Notes: generated by a model not told the origin, from the sequence alone. DNA of 64,000 nucleotides from Bifidobacterium goeldii (GCF_003951095.1 NZ_QXGL01000004.1:186001-250000); one strand, 5' to 3'. Positions 32,687 to 41,668 are shown, counted from the first letter of the stretch. Program-made: numbers and translations.

Positions 32687-33670
32687 TCAACGGCCCATGC
32701 GAGAGGCGGCTTGCGCGAAAATCGCATGCATGCGCGCTTTGGCTTCTTCACGCGTCATATGCGACATGTTTGCAGGCGCTCCCGTTACCGGGTCAACCGG
32801 TCCCATGGGCGCTCCGGTAGCTTCAGGGCCAAACGCGTTCGACACGGTGGCAGACGTCATAGCTGGCAGCCCGAGTCGCTGTGCGGCAATCCGTTCAGCG
32901 GCTGGAATATCAGCCATCGTAGTGATTTTCAAATTCGATTCGCTGCCGTCAACAACGGCAACCGCTGAATCAGGCATGTAGTCAACGACGACGCGCGTAT
33001 CGTCAGTGGGGTGGAATCCGGGGTCGGCCGAGGCGAGCTCGTACGCGTGACGAATCGTGTCGAAACGGAATGCTTGCGGCGTTTGCGCGCGGAACGTGTG
33101 CGGGCGATCGGGAACCTGGCGTACTACCTTGCGTCCGTCGCGGAATTCAGTCAACAGTACCGTGTCCGTGCTCGCGTACGCTACGGTGGCAGCGTCGAGT
33201 TCGTCAAGCGCGTCGATGCAACCGTCAATCGAACGCTGTTCAACGAAGGGGCGCACAGCATCGTGAATCAGAATCTTCGCGTTCGCGGGAATGCCTGCGT
33301 CGGCGAGTGCGGTGAGCGCAGCCGCAGTGCTATCAACACGTTCGCGGCCACCGTTAATAATCATGCGCACTTTCGGGTAGCCGGCTTCGTCGATTAAGCG
33401 TTCTACTTCGCCGCGTACCTGCGGGTTGACGACGACGATAATGTCACTGACGCGCGCATTGGTTTCGAATGCTTCGATGCTCCAGCATACGATTGGCTTG
33501 CCACCAACGGAGACAAGCTGCTTGGGATTATTCGGGTCGAATCGAGTACCAAAGCCGGCTGCGAGTACTACGGCCACAACGGGCACGGTTTGCGGTTTTG
33601 CAGGTGCGGATTCAGCGGCGTTTTCAGGCATGTGATTCTCTTGCTCTTGTTCTGATTCTCTCTCGGTCAT
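32687..33670 (-). CDS. ispD: 2-C-methyl-D-erythritol 4-phosphate cytidylyltransferase IspD
   Basis: About 327 aa from the ATG at 33670 (GGTGGAA upstream). Alternatives are 33700 and 33631. The CTP-binding loop is VVLAAGFGTRF with PKQLVSVGGKPI, followed by INGGRERVDSTAAAL, ILIHDAVRPFV and RAQTPQAF. It makes CDP-methylerythritol in the MEP isoprenoid pathway. It is longer than usual: about 30 residues precede the Rossmann start and about 55 follow the conserved core (PMGPVDPVTGAPANMSHMTR), with no IspF fusion. Confidence 0.95.
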   Translation of the reverse strand: MTERESEQEQENHMPENAAESAPAKPQTVPVVAVVLAAGFGTRFDPNNPKQLVSVGGKPIVCWSIEAFETNARVSDIIVVVNPQVRGEVERLIDEAGYPKVRMIINGGRERVDSTAAALTALADAGIPANAKILIHDAVRPFVEQRSIDGCIDALDELDAATVAYASTDTVLLTEFRDGRKVVRQVPDRPHTFRAQTPQAFRFDTIRHAYELASADPGFHPTDDTRVVVDYMPDSAVAVVDGSESNLKITTMADIPAAERIAAQRLGLPAMTSATVSNAFGPEATGAPMGPVDPVTGAPANMSHMTREEAKARMHAIFAQAASRMGR

Positions 33671-33688
33671 ACTGTGTTCCACCGTAGA

Positions 33689-33720
33689 GCGCATGCTCAC
33701 TGGCTGTAGTCAGCATGCGC
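33689..33720 (-). terminator. Hairpin between pgeF and ispD
   Basis: GCGCATGCT (33689-33697) pairs with AGCATGCGC (33712-33720). It lies 89 bp beyond the pgeF stop and just before ispD. There is no U tract, so this is a tentative terminator. Confidence 0.4.
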
Positions 33721-33808
33721 CCATCTGCACGGAATATGCGGAAAACTGTGCAATCCGCGCGCGCAGTATGCGATGTTGCGTGTGTTGCGTGGCGTACTGT
33801 TGAGCGCC

Positions 33809-34807
33809 TTAGTGCCGCACGATAAGGGCGAGCATACGACCTTCATGCGTTTTGCCAGCGAGCGATGCGCGGCGATGCGAATACCACAGCGGATTTTCCA
33901 GCGTGCACATACTGTGCTGGATGACTTCCAAGCGCTCATGCAGCGATGGGCCTTCACTGTCGGCGCGGCACAGCTCGTCAAGTTCAAGATCGTGGTCGAG
34001 ATACTCGGTGGCTGCGTGAACGCGTGGCATTGAATCGACGACTTTGCTCACGCCAGCGAATGCGAGGTCGATCATCGCAGCTTCGGCAATATCGATGCCG
34101 GCACCGCCGAAGCGCGTGGTGGTTTTGGTGAGGGGGAAGCGCTTTTCGAACTTGTCAGCGATGTCGTCGCCAACTTCGTAGCAGTCGCCGCAAATACGCG
34201 GGCCGAGTGTGGCTACAATGCGCGACGGTTCAGCGCCTTTGAGTTTCATCAATTCAACGGTTGCGCTGATTACGCCCTTCTCGAGTCCGCGGCGGCCGCA
34301 GTGGCATGCGCCGATAATGCCGGTTTCGGGGTCGGCAAGCAGTACGGGCAGGCAGTCGGCAGCGAACATGCCGAGAGCAATACCGGCTTGGCTGGTGACT
34401 TGACCGTCAGCTTCTTTCACCACTGGAGCTGCGGCTGAATCATCGCCTTCTACTCCCCTTGTTCCGGAGACATCGAAGCCGAACGGCGTGTTGATTTCGA
34501 ACGAATCATCAACGTCTACGGCAACACCGGAGTGCACTTGTGAAATCAGCGACAGCCGTGCTCCTACCGCCTGAGCGAGCGCGACACGATTGGATAGTAC
34601 GGCGGTTGGATCGTCGCCGGATTTACCGCCGAGGTTACAGTTGCCGAAATCACCGGTGCTTAAACCGCCGAGGCGCGTTGTATATACGGCGGTGATACCG
34701 GGAGCGAGTGCGATCGGGATCGTTACCGGAATCGGGTTACCGTCCCGATCGGTCGAGCTGATCTTGTTGCTGTCAAGAATCTCGTCATCATACTGCTCAT
34801 TGCTCAT
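33809..34807 (-). CDS. PgeF/YfiH-family (laccase-domain) protein
   Basis: 332 aa. Zinc ligand motifs are SQVHSG, AADCLPVLLADP and ACHCGRRG, and the conserved GPRICGDCYEVGDD follows. The family is often named polyphenol oxidase, but YfiH/PgeF removes misincorporated amino acids from peptidoglycan precursors. The usual HAGWRG is HCGRRG here. An insert of about 30 acidic residues precedes the ADC motif. A repeat array lies directly upstream of the start codon. Confidence 0.9.
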   Translation of the reverse strand: MSNEQYDDEILDSNKISSTDRDGNPIPVTIPIALAPGITAVYTTRLGGLSTGDFGNCNLGGKSGDDPTAVLSNRVALAQAVGARLSLISQVHSGVAVDVDDSFEINTPFGFDVSGTRGVEGDDSAAAPVVKEADGQVTSQAGIALGMFAADCLPVLLADPETGIIGACHCGRRGLEKGVISATVELMKLKGAEPSRIVATLGPRICGDCYEVGDDIADKFEKRFPLTKTTTRFGGAGIDIAEAAMIDLAFAGVSKVVDSMPRVHAATEYLDHDLELDELCRADSEGPSLHERLEVIQHSMCTLENPLWYSHRRASLAGKTHEGRMLALIVRH

Positions 34808-34844
34808 GCCGACTACTGTAGCGTGATCGGAGCATTTCTCCTAA

Positions 34845-35061
34845 GTGTGCAAATCCGGACCATTCCCACACCTGCAATGTGTACCTATTCGGATCATTTC
34901 CACAGTTGTGTGCATATCCGGTCTATTGCCACACCCTCAATGTGTACCTATCCAGATCATTTGCGTCGTTGTGTGCATATCCGGTCTATCTACAACCCTA
35001 AGGGGGTATTCAAATAGTCCGAATATGCACACAACGGTGCGAATAGTCCGAATATGCACAC
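34845..35061. repeat. Fold-back repeat array (63-bp direct units plus inverted copies)
   Basis: GTGTGCATATCCGGTCTATT-type units begin at 34845, 34908 and 34971, exactly 63 bp apart. Degenerate half-units beginning TGTACCTAT lie at 34880 and 34943. Two inverted copies reading AATAGTCCGAATATGCACAC lie at 35013-35032 and 35042-35061, 29 bp apart. The left and right halves are complementary and could fold back. The array fills most of the 315-bp gap between the U32-family gene and pgeF. No ORF with a ribosome site is present. Confidence 0.9.
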
Positions 35062-35122
35062 TTACACAGAGAAGCGCCTAAAAAAGCGCCTAGAGAGAGT
35101 CCAGGGTCAGGCAGATTGAGAG

Positions 35123-36787
35123 CTAGGCAGCCTTGAGGGTCGCCTGCTTTGTGCGCGAACGGATTGCAGCGTTCACCGGCACCTCGTGCGGACATGGCAT
35201 CGAGAACACATGGGCGGGGTTATTGATCGACTCAACCCACTGACCATCAGCATCGCGGAAGCCACCACCGGGCACCGTGTACGCCAGCGGCTCGCGACCT
35301 GGCAGCAAGAATTCAACCTCTTGGCCAGCTTCGATCTTGTTGCGGCTCATAATCGTGACGCGCCCGCCCTCTTCCGGGCTCCAGCTGAGCACTTCGCCAA
35401 CCACCAGCCACGAGCGGAAGTACGCGGAACGATTGGTGTTCTGCGTCACCTTATGCTCGGGATAGTAGAAGCCCGTGGAATAATCGCGGTGCGCAACCTT
35501 ATCCGGCTCTTCCAGCAGCCACTCGGGCAATGTGATCGGATCCGCCGGGCGAACTTTGGCATGATACCAACCCTCGGGCAGCACTTCCTGAGCAGTATTC
35601 GACTTACGACGAGCGCTACGAGCGCGATAGCTCAGATTATCAAGTTGAGCGCCGCCAGCAGACCGAGCCGCCGCATCTTCAACAACAGCCGGCTTTTCAA
35701 CGGATGACTGAGTATCACCACCGAATTCGAGCCCCATATCACCACCGGGCATGCCAGCGAATGCTTGATCAGCATGACGCTCGATTGCATCCGGCGCTGC
35801 CGTAATCGACGCCTCGTAATCCGGGTCGCCTTCGCGAATCACGCGATCATGGAATGGCTGCAACACCGCGCCAGAGCGATCCTCAAAACCGCGTTGCACC
35901 ATATACTCATCCACAGCAATCTTGTACGCGTTGGTCATCGCCGCAATGTAATACGCAGACTTGGAGCGGCCTTCAATCTTGAGGCTTGTCGCACCCGAGT
36001 CAATCAGATCAGCGATATGCGGCAGCATATTCATATCCTGCGAGTTAAACAGGTATGCACCTTCCGAGGTTTGTTCGATGGGGAAATATTGGCCGGGGCG
36101 CTTCTCTTCCACAATCGAATACTTCCAGCGGCAGGGCTGTGCACATTCGCCATGATTACCATCGCGGCCGGTCAGATAGTTCGAAAACAGGCAGCGGCCA
36201 GAGAATGCCATGCACATAGCACCGTGCACAAAGCATTCAATATCCATATCGTCGGGAATACGCGCGCGAATATCGCGTACCGCTTGCAAATCCATTTCGC
36301 GAGCAAGCACAACACGTCGAGCACCGAACTCGTACAGTGCTTGTGCAGCGCCATAGTTAGTGACGCCAGCCTGCGTGGAAACATGCAGTTCCACGTTAGG
36401 AGCGATTTGGTGTGCCATCATCATGACACCGATATCAGTGACGATCATTGCGTCAATGCCCGTGTCTTTGAGCTGGCCAATGTATTCGCGCATTGCTTCA
36501 ACTTCGTTATTGCGCGGCAACACATTGAGCGTCACGTATACGCGAGCACCACGCTCGTGAGCATATCGTGCGCCTTCTTCAAAGTCGGCAAGGCTGAGGT
36601 TTTTCGGAGCAGAGCGCATGCCAAACGCTTTACCACCGCAGTATACGGCGTCCGCGCCGTAATCGACCGCGGCTTTTAACCCACGCAAATTACCTGCAGG
36701 CGCGAGTACTTCTGGCTTGCGGCGACGCGGCAGAACAATCTCATGAGCCGCAGCGGCCGAAGCTGTTGGGGTAGGGTTCACAGTCAT
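35123..36787 (-). CDS. Peptidase U32 family protein (RNA hydroxylation type)
   Basis: About 554 aa from the ATG at 36787. A GTG at 36814 is also possible, and neither has a strong ribosome site. The N-terminal barrel starts PEVLAPAGNLRGLKAAVDYG and contains LHVSTQAGVTNY. The Cys cluster lies in ECFVHGAMCMAFSGRCLFS and GECAQPCRW. TrhP and RlhA, well-studied relatives, hydroxylate tRNA U34 or 23S rRNA rather than cut proteins. A C-terminal beta-barrel-like domain (about residues 430-550) follows a variable insert at about 350-400. Confidence 0.92.
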   Translation of the reverse strand: MTVNPTPTASAAAAHEIVLPRRRKPEVLAPAGNLRGLKAAVDYGADAVYCGGKAFGMRSAPKNLSLADFEEGARYAHERGARVYVTLNVLPRNNEVEAMREYIGQLKDTGIDAMIVTDIGVMMMAHQIAPNVELHVSTQAGVTNYGAAQALYEFGARRVVLAREMDLQAVRDIRARIPDDMDIECFVHGAMCMAFSGRCLFSNYLTGRDGNHGECAQPCRWKYSIVEEKRPGQYFPIEQTSEGAYLFNSQDMNMLPHIADLIDSGATSLKIEGRSKSAYYIAAMTNAYKIAVDEYMVQRGFEDRSGAVLQPFHDRVIREGDPDYEASITAAPDAIERHADQAFAGMPGGDMGLEFGGDTQSSVEKPAVVEDAAARSAGGAQLDNLSYRARSARRKSNTAQEVLPEGWYHAKVRPADPITLPEWLLEEPDKVAHRDYSTGFYYPEHKVTQNTNRSAYFRSWLVVGEVLSWSPEEGGRVTIMSRNKIEAGQEVEFLLPGREPLAYTVPGGGFRDADGQWVESINNPAHVFSMPCPHEVPVNAAIRSRTKQATLKAA

Positions 36788-36864
36788 GGAAACAGTCGAT
36801 TCGTCAATAAGCACCAGACCAGTGTAGTCGAGCGCCAGTACGGCTTCAGGGGCGCGGCGGCGGC

Positions 36865-37554
36865 TTACAGTACGGCAAGCGCGAAATCAGCGAGAAGCTT
36901 AATGCCGTAGAGGGTGATGACGCCGCCGCACACGCGGTTGAGCACGTCGATAATGCGTGGGCTGAACTTGTGTGCAAACGCGTTGACCAGCAGTGTAATG
37001 GTCAGGAACCACAGTATGGATGCAGTTTCGACGCCGGTAATAAACGGGGTTGATTGTTGCGCGCTGAGCGTTGCACTGAACGCGCCGAGCATGAGCGTGC
37101 CGTCGATAATGGCTTGCGGGTTAAACCAGGTGACGGCGCAGGCGGTGCCGATCGTGTCAAGCAGACCGCGCAAGCCGAGGCGCTTGGCAGGGGTGGATAC
37201 AGTTGCCGCCGCAGATGGAGACGGTGCTGTAGTCGGAGACGACGTTGCCAGGTCGGTTTGAGAAGTATTCTTGCGACGCTTCGGCAGCACTAATCCCATG
37301 CCGATTTTCACTACTACTAGGCCGCCAAGCCCAAGCACAATGGTTTCGAGCCAAGGGTGCGACTGCATAAGCGCGCCCACGCCGAAGAAGCAGGACAGCG
37401 ACAATGCCATGTCGAAGCAGATGACAATCAGCGCAGTAATCAGTGCGTTACGACGCGTACGAGTGAGCGCGGAGTTGATCACGAAGAGGTTCTGCATACC
37501 AATCGGCGCGATATATGCCAAACCCATTGTGAGCCCTTGCAGGTAGAACCCCAT
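36865..37554 (-). CDS. LysE/ArgO-family amino-acid exporter
   Basis: 229 aa with about six membrane helices. The family N-terminus is GLAYIAPIGMQNLFVINSAL. A cytoplasmic loop at about residues 92-122 is rich in Ser, Thr, Ala and Pro. The later helix region AVTWFNPQAIIDGTLMLG is typical. It probably exports a basic or other amino acid. The start ATG at 37554 follows AGGAGAG. It is divergent from a MocR-type regulator, which probably controls it. Confidence 0.9.
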   Translation of the reverse strand: MGFYLQGLTMGLAYIAPIGMQNLFVINSALTRTRRNALITALIVICFDMALSLSCFFGVGALMQSHPWLETIVLGLGGLVVVKIGMGLVLPKRRKNTSQTDLATSSPTTAPSPSAAATVSTPAKRLGLRGLLDTIGTACAVTWFNPQAIIDGTLMLGAFSATLSAQQSTPFITGVETASILWFLTITLLVNAFAHKFSPRIIDVLNRVCGGVITLYGIKLLADFALAVL

Positions 37555-37615
37555 ATTTACTCTCCTCCACGCCGCTCAGCCAGCTGGCATTTGCAGTATC
37601 ACTCAGCCAATTCAG

Positions 37616-37776
37616 TTTGGTTGGATAACAGTCACCCAACCAAATCAGCCAAATCAAATTAGCGTCACCTGGAAAAACCTAGGTAAAACCACTGATTTCA
37701 TCACATCCTCCATGTATTCTACGAATGTGACACCAGTCATCAACCAGCCAAATATGTAGTAGTAGCCCCAACCAAA
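37616..37776. promoter_or_regulatory. Repeated CCAACCAAA motif in the lysE/mocR intergenic region
   Basis: TTTGGTTGG (37616-37624) and CCAACCAAA (37636-37644) form an inverted repeat. CCAGCCAAA (37744-37752) and CCAACCAAA (37768-37776) repeat the half-site 24 bp apart. They flank both divergent starts and are good candidates for MocR operator sites. Confidence 0.6.
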
Positions 37777-37809
37777 CGCAATTACACATTCCACCGAATC
37801 GAGCCGCAT

Positions 37810-39387
37810 ATGCCACGCACTACCCCCATCACTATTAGCTGGAAGCCCAATCGCAACGCGGCTACGCCAGTCACTGAGCAAATCGTGGACTATATGTGCC
37901 GCCAAATCTCGTCTGGCACATGGCCAATCGGCTCACGACTGCCTTCACAGCGCGCACTAGCCGAGGCATTCGGCGTGAATCGCTCTACGGTGATCGCAGC
38001 AATCACCGAGCTTGCCGACTATGGCATTGTCGAAGGATTACATGGTGCCGGCACGCGCATTGTCAGCAACACATGGTCACTGATGTTGCCGGGCGCCCCC
38101 GATTGGGCCGACTACGTGTCGTCAGGATTTTTCCGCGCGAATAATGCAACCATTCAAACCATTAATCGCATGGAGTTTGCGCATGGTATTACACGACTTG
38201 GCACTGGCGAACTTGACCCACGACTGTTTCCACGCGCAATGTGGCAGCGCATAGCCGGCGAAGCAGCAGCAGAAATTGACGCAATCGGATACCCAGCCCC
38301 CGAGGGAATGCCAATGTTGCGCGAAGCGATCGCCGCACACATGTGCGCTACCGGCATCAACTGCACTCCGGAACAAATTTTGATTACCTCTGGCGCTTTA
38401 CAAGCACTGCAAATGATTTCAGTAAGTTTGCTATCAGCAGGCTCGACAGTGATAGCGGAGGCGCCGAGCTATATCAAATCACTGCAAGTGTTTCAATCCG
38501 CGGGGATGAAACTCGCCGGCGTACCAATGGATAGCGAAGGACTCGACGTCACCGCATTGCAATCCCTGTTGCAAGGCGGCAATAGTGCACCGGGCACCAG
38601 CGATATCACTACTCCACCCGCACTACCTTCGTTAACCACACGCCACACAACTAACAATGCGGTGCTGTATACGATTCCCACGAATCACAATCCCACTGGC
38701 ATCACCATGTCGGAGTCGCGACGCCACACGCTTATCGATTGTTGCGTAGCGAATCGTTTGCCAATTATCGAAGACGGCGCATATCAAGATTTGTATTTCG
38801 GTAGCGCGAGCACCAACGGCAGTTCCAGCGCGAATTCCAGCACCGCAGTCTCCCCCACGCCGCTGAAGTCGCTCGATCAAACCGGCATGGTTATTACGCT
38901 TGGTAGCGCGTCGAAAGCGCTCGCGCCCGGACTGCGCATCGGTTGGATTGTGGCTGATCGTTCGATTGTGCATCGACTCGCTGATGTGAAAATGCAAATG
39001 GATTACGGCGCGAGCGTGCTCAGCCAGTGGGTGTACGCGCGATTCTTAACCAGCGGACTCTACGACGAGTACCTGGTTACGTTGAAGCGCGAGTTGAAGC
39101 GACGCCACGACGCTGCTATCGAAACATTGGAACACTTATTCAGCGGGATGGCGCACTGGACGGTGCCGCAAGGAGGATTCTATATTTGGCTCACGTTCGA
39201 CCAGCCAGTAAAGATCGGACGACTCTTCCAACTGGCCTTAGACCATGGCGTACTACTCAATCCAGGCGATATTTACGATTTTGAAAGTGATAATTCCTTA
39301 CGTTTGAGCTACTCGTACATCACGCCTGAAGAATTCGCACGAGCGGCAAACATATTGGCTGCCATCGTTCGCACAATCGCTGCATAA
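37810..39387 (+). CDS. MocR/PdxR-family transcriptional regulator
   Basis: 525 aa. The N-terminal GntR-type winged helix (about residues 15-85) includes GSRLPSQRALAEAFGVNRST. The rest is a fold-type I aminotransferase domain with YTIPTNHNPTGITMS, the pocket Asp in IEDGAYQDLYFG, and the PLP lysine in LGSASKALAPGLRIGW. Such proteins use PLP or amino-acid adducts as effectors. A short Ser/Thr/Asn insert breaks the aminotransferase domain near residue 345. Divergent transcription from the LysE exporter suggests it senses that exporter's substrate. Confidence 0.93.
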   Translation: MPRTTPITISWKPNRNAATPVTEQIVDYMCRQISSGTWPIGSRLPSQRALAEAFGVNRSTVIAAITELADYGIVEGLHGAGTRIVSNTWSLMLPGAPDWADYVSSGFFRANNATIQTINRMEFAHGITRLGTGELDPRLFPRAMWQRIAGEAAAEIDAIGYPAPEGMPMLREAIAAHMCATGINCTPEQILITSGALQALQMISVSLLSAGSTVIAEAPSYIKSLQVFQSAGMKLAGVPMDSEGLDVTALQSLLQGGNSAPGTSDITTPPALPSLTTRHTTNNAVLYTIPTNHNPTGITMSESRRHTLIDCCVANRLPIIEDGAYQDLYFGSASTNGSSSANSSTAVSPTPLKSLDQTGMVITLGSASKALAPGLRIGWIVADRSIVHRLADVKMQMDYGASVLSQWVYARFLTSGLYDEYLVTLKRELKRRHDAAIETLEHLFSGMAHWTVPQGGFYIWLTFDQPVKIGRLFQLALDHGVLLNPGDIYDFESDNSLRLSYSYITPEEFARAANILAAIVRTIAA

Positions 39388-39414
39388 ACTGCACGCCCCC
39401 AAAAGCACCCCTCC

Positions 39415-39546
39415 CATGGTGTAGGGATCTACACATGGTGTAGGGACTCATACATGGTGTAGGGATGCAAAATGGCGCAATTCCAAGGTTTTCGCAAAAC
39501 CTGCCACACCCCAATCCCTACACCATGCGCAAATCCCTACACCATG
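39415..39546. repeat. Fold-back repeat array of a 14-mer with 19-bp period
   Basis: CATGGTGTAGGGAT occurs in direct orientation at 39415, 39434 (last base C) and 39453, exactly 19 bp apart. It occurs inverted (ATCCCTACACCATG) at 39514 and 39533, also 19 bp apart. The two halves are separated by 47 bp and can pair over about 33 bp. The array lies between the convergent MocR and aldo/keto reductase genes. Confidence 0.92.
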
Positions 39547-39596
39547 TAAACGGAGTAAACGGATTATGGTTGTATAACCTGCAAACCTATAGGCAA

Positions 39597-40463
39597 TCAG
39601 CCGAGCTTAGCGAAATCCTCGTCGTCAAGCTCAAGCTCGCCAGCCTTGAGCGAATCGAGAATCGTTTCAGGGCGATGCGCGCCAGGAATCACAAACATGT
39701 GGTCACCCTTAGCAAGCTCCCACGCGAGCACTACCTGCTGGTAAGACACACCATGCTTGGCCGCAACCTCACGGAATGGGTCGAACTTCGATTCGTCATA
39801 CGGGTGGCGGTAGCCGCCGAGCGGACTCCAGCACACGAACGCGAGACCGAGCTTGGCGCAATAATCCAACGTGTCCTGCGTATCCAAGTGAATCGGCGAA
39901 TACTGGTTCTGCACAGCGATCAGCTTGTCACCCAAAATGCCGCGCGCAATGTCCAGCTGCTCAATCGTCACATTGGAAACGCCCGCGTACTGTGCCACGC
40001 CCTCATCAACAAGCTGCTTCAACGCTTCAATGGACTCGTTGTACGGCACTTCCGGATCGTGACGGTGCATGTACAGCAGGTCGATCGTGTCCACACCGAG
40101 CGCCATCGCAGACTCCTTGCCGTAGCGCAGCAGGTGTTCCGGCTTGCCATCACGCGGCCACACCGGCTTGCCATCTTCCCACGCGCGGCGCAAACCAATC
40201 TTGGTGGCAACCAGCACTTCTTCGCGCGGCCCCTTCCATGTCTCTAGGGCTTCGCGCACGAGCTTTTCACCAGTCTGCTCTTCTTCGCCAGGCGTGTAGT
40301 ACGCCCACGCGGTATCAATGTGACGGCAGCCAGCGTCAAGCGACGCGTGCAGCGTTTCGATACCAACATCATGACCGCGATTATTTTCGATAGTCAGCGG
40401 CATTTCACCGTGGCCCACAGCGGTGGTGTTGAACGGGCCGAGATTGCGGTGCAGCAGAGTCAT
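39597..40463 (-). CDS. Aldo/keto reductase
   Basis: 288 aa from the ATG at 40463, which follows AAAGGAG. The open frame to 40649 was not used. The catalytic tetrad is visible as D and Y in HIDTAWAYYTPGEEE, K in VLVATKIG and H in LLYMHRHDPEVP. The C-terminal NADP region includes FVCWSPLGGYRHPYD and VIPGAHRPETI. The substrate is unknown. It is divergent from the nrd operon and probably unrelated to it. Confidence 0.93.
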   Translation of the reverse strand: MTLLHRNLGPFNTTAVGHGEMPLTIENNRGHDVGIETLHASLDAGCRHIDTAWAYYTPGEEEQTGEKLVREALETWKGPREEVLVATKIGLRRAWEDGKPVWPRDGKPEHLLRYGKESAMALGVDTIDLLYMHRHDPEVPYNESIEALKQLVDEGVAQYAGVSNVTIEQLDIARGILGDKLIAVQNQYSPIHLDTQDTLDYCAKLGLAFVCWSPLGGYRHPYDESKFDPFREVAAKHGVSYQQVVLAWELAKGDHMFVIPGAHRPETILDSLKAGELELDDEDFAKLG

Positions 40464-40802
40464 AAACGCTCCTTTGTTGTAATGTTCCGCGCGCGCACGC
40501 ACAGTGGCATCCACGCAGATTGCTCCATACACCACGATACGACCCCCACGCGCCGCCACCCAGCGACGCGCCACAACGCGTTGCCACAGCCATATTGTGA
40601 CTATCGCCACATTCACGCAGCTTCTTCGATTGCGCCCATCGCCCAGCAACCGCAGAAAATCAACGAAACACTATATCTAGTGTCAGCAATGCGTGCGCGA
40701 CACAACCAATAGTGTTCTTGACTGTGCTCCACATCCATGTAATCTTGCCAATCGCGAGGGGCGCTACCGCAGCGCCAAACCAATACTTCAAGGGGAGCGA
40801 TC
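40464..40802. other. Divergent promoter region, aldo/keto reductase / nrd operon
   Basis: This 339-bp gap contains the two NrdR boxes at 40668-40715 and, near 40790, the nrdH ribosome site AGGGGAG. No other gene, repeat or RNA is seen. Confidence 0.6.
40668..40715. promoter_or_regulatory. Tandem NrdR boxes of the nrdHIE(F) operon
   Basis: ACACTATATCTAGTGT (40668-40683) is a near-consensus NrdR box. ACACAACCAATAGTGT (40700-40715) is a weaker one, 32 bp away, three helical turns. NrdR represses ribonucleotide reductase genes through such pairs. They lie 90-135 bp before nrdH. Confidence 0.88.
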
Positions 40803-41063
40803 ATGACTGTCACCGTGTTCACCAAACCGTACTGCCCTCAGTGCGACGCGACCAAGCGACAGCTCACCAAGCTGGGCGTTGACTTCGAAACGGTCGATCT
40901 TTCCGAGAACCCCTCCACGCTCGAACAGTTGCAGGCAGCCGGATTCCAGCAGGCTCCCGTGGTGATTACGCCTGATTCCTCATGGACCGGTTACCGCCCG
41001 GATTTGATTCGTGCGCTGGCCAAGGCGCGCGCCACCGCCCAGGCACAACCGGTGCTCGCATGA
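40803..41063 (+). CDS. nrdH: Glutaredoxin-like protein NrdH
   Basis: 86 aa. The redox motif is CPQC (Cys11, Cys14), followed by [20 protein letters not shown] and the NrdH signature APVVIT and [10 protein letters not shown]. It reduces the class Ib ribonucleotide reductase NrdE using thioredoxin reductase. The ATG at 40803 follows AGGGGAG. It overlaps nrdI by 4 bases (ATGA). Confidence 0.97.
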   Translation: MTVTVFTKPYCPQCDATKRQLTKLGVDFETVDLSENPSTLEQLQAAGFQQAPVVITPDSSWTGYRPDLIRALAKARATAQAQPVLA

Positions 41064-41668
41064 CCGATACATCAGCCAGCACGAAGAAAGCCTTGCATAT
41101 CAGCGCGTCACCGCTCAGCCCGGCACCAACCGCAGCCAACGCATCCGATCGGCCAAAATCCGTGCCGCTCATGGGCCAGACCACGCCAACTGCTGACAAT
41201 ACGCGCCCAAGCGAGCCTGAAACAGCAGCGCGCACGGAAACTATCGGCGCGCTCGTATACTTCTCCTCTGCCTCGGAGAACACTGCCCGTTTTGTGAGCA
41301 GCTGTGCGTTGGGCGAGCGCGGTATCAACGTGTACCGCATTCCGCTCAAGCCCGGCGCTCCCGCACTCAATGTGCGCGAACCATATGTGCTGATGGTGCC
41401 AACATACGGCGGTGGCGACGCGCGCAAAGCGGTACCAATGCAAGTCAAGCGGTTCCTTAACAACCCAGCCAATCGCGCGTGGATTCGCGGAGTGATCGCC
41501 TCCGGCAACACGAATTTTGGCTCCGCTTATTGTGCAGCCGGCGATATTATCGCAGCCAAATGCCACGTGCCGTTCTTGTACCGCTTCGAGCTGATGGGTA
41601 CGCGTGAAGATACGCGCAAGGTGCGCGATGGTCTCGTCAAATTCTTCCGCGAGCGCGCCGGCGCCTGA
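41060..41668 (+). CDS. nrdI: NrdI flavodoxin-like activator with N-terminal extension
   Basis: 202 aa. The flavodoxin-like core starts near residue 63 ([17 protein letters not shown]), with [14 protein letters not shown] and [19 protein letters not shown]. NrdI supplies the oxidant for the Mn2-tyrosyl radical cofactor of NrdF. Typical NrdI proteins lack the first 60 residues seen here, which are Ala/Ser/Thr/Pro-rich. The ATG at 41060 overlaps the nrdH stop. A start further up is in the same frame but inside nrdH. Confidence 0.95.
   Translation: MTDTSASTKKALHISASPLSPAPTAANASDRPKSVPLMGQTTPTADNTRPSEPETAARTETIGALVYFSSASENTARFVSSCALGERGINVYRIPLKPGAPALNVREPYVLMVPTYGGGDARKAVPMQVKRFLNNPANRAWIRGVIASGNTNFGSAYCAAGDIIAAKCHVPFLYRFELMGTREDTRKVRDGLVKFFRERAGA

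Noticed and set aside
34825..35081. Plus-strand small frames in the fold-back array (34823-35017, 34845-35081)
   Set aside because: They only translate the repeats, lack ribosome sites and are internally periodic because of the DNA repeat.
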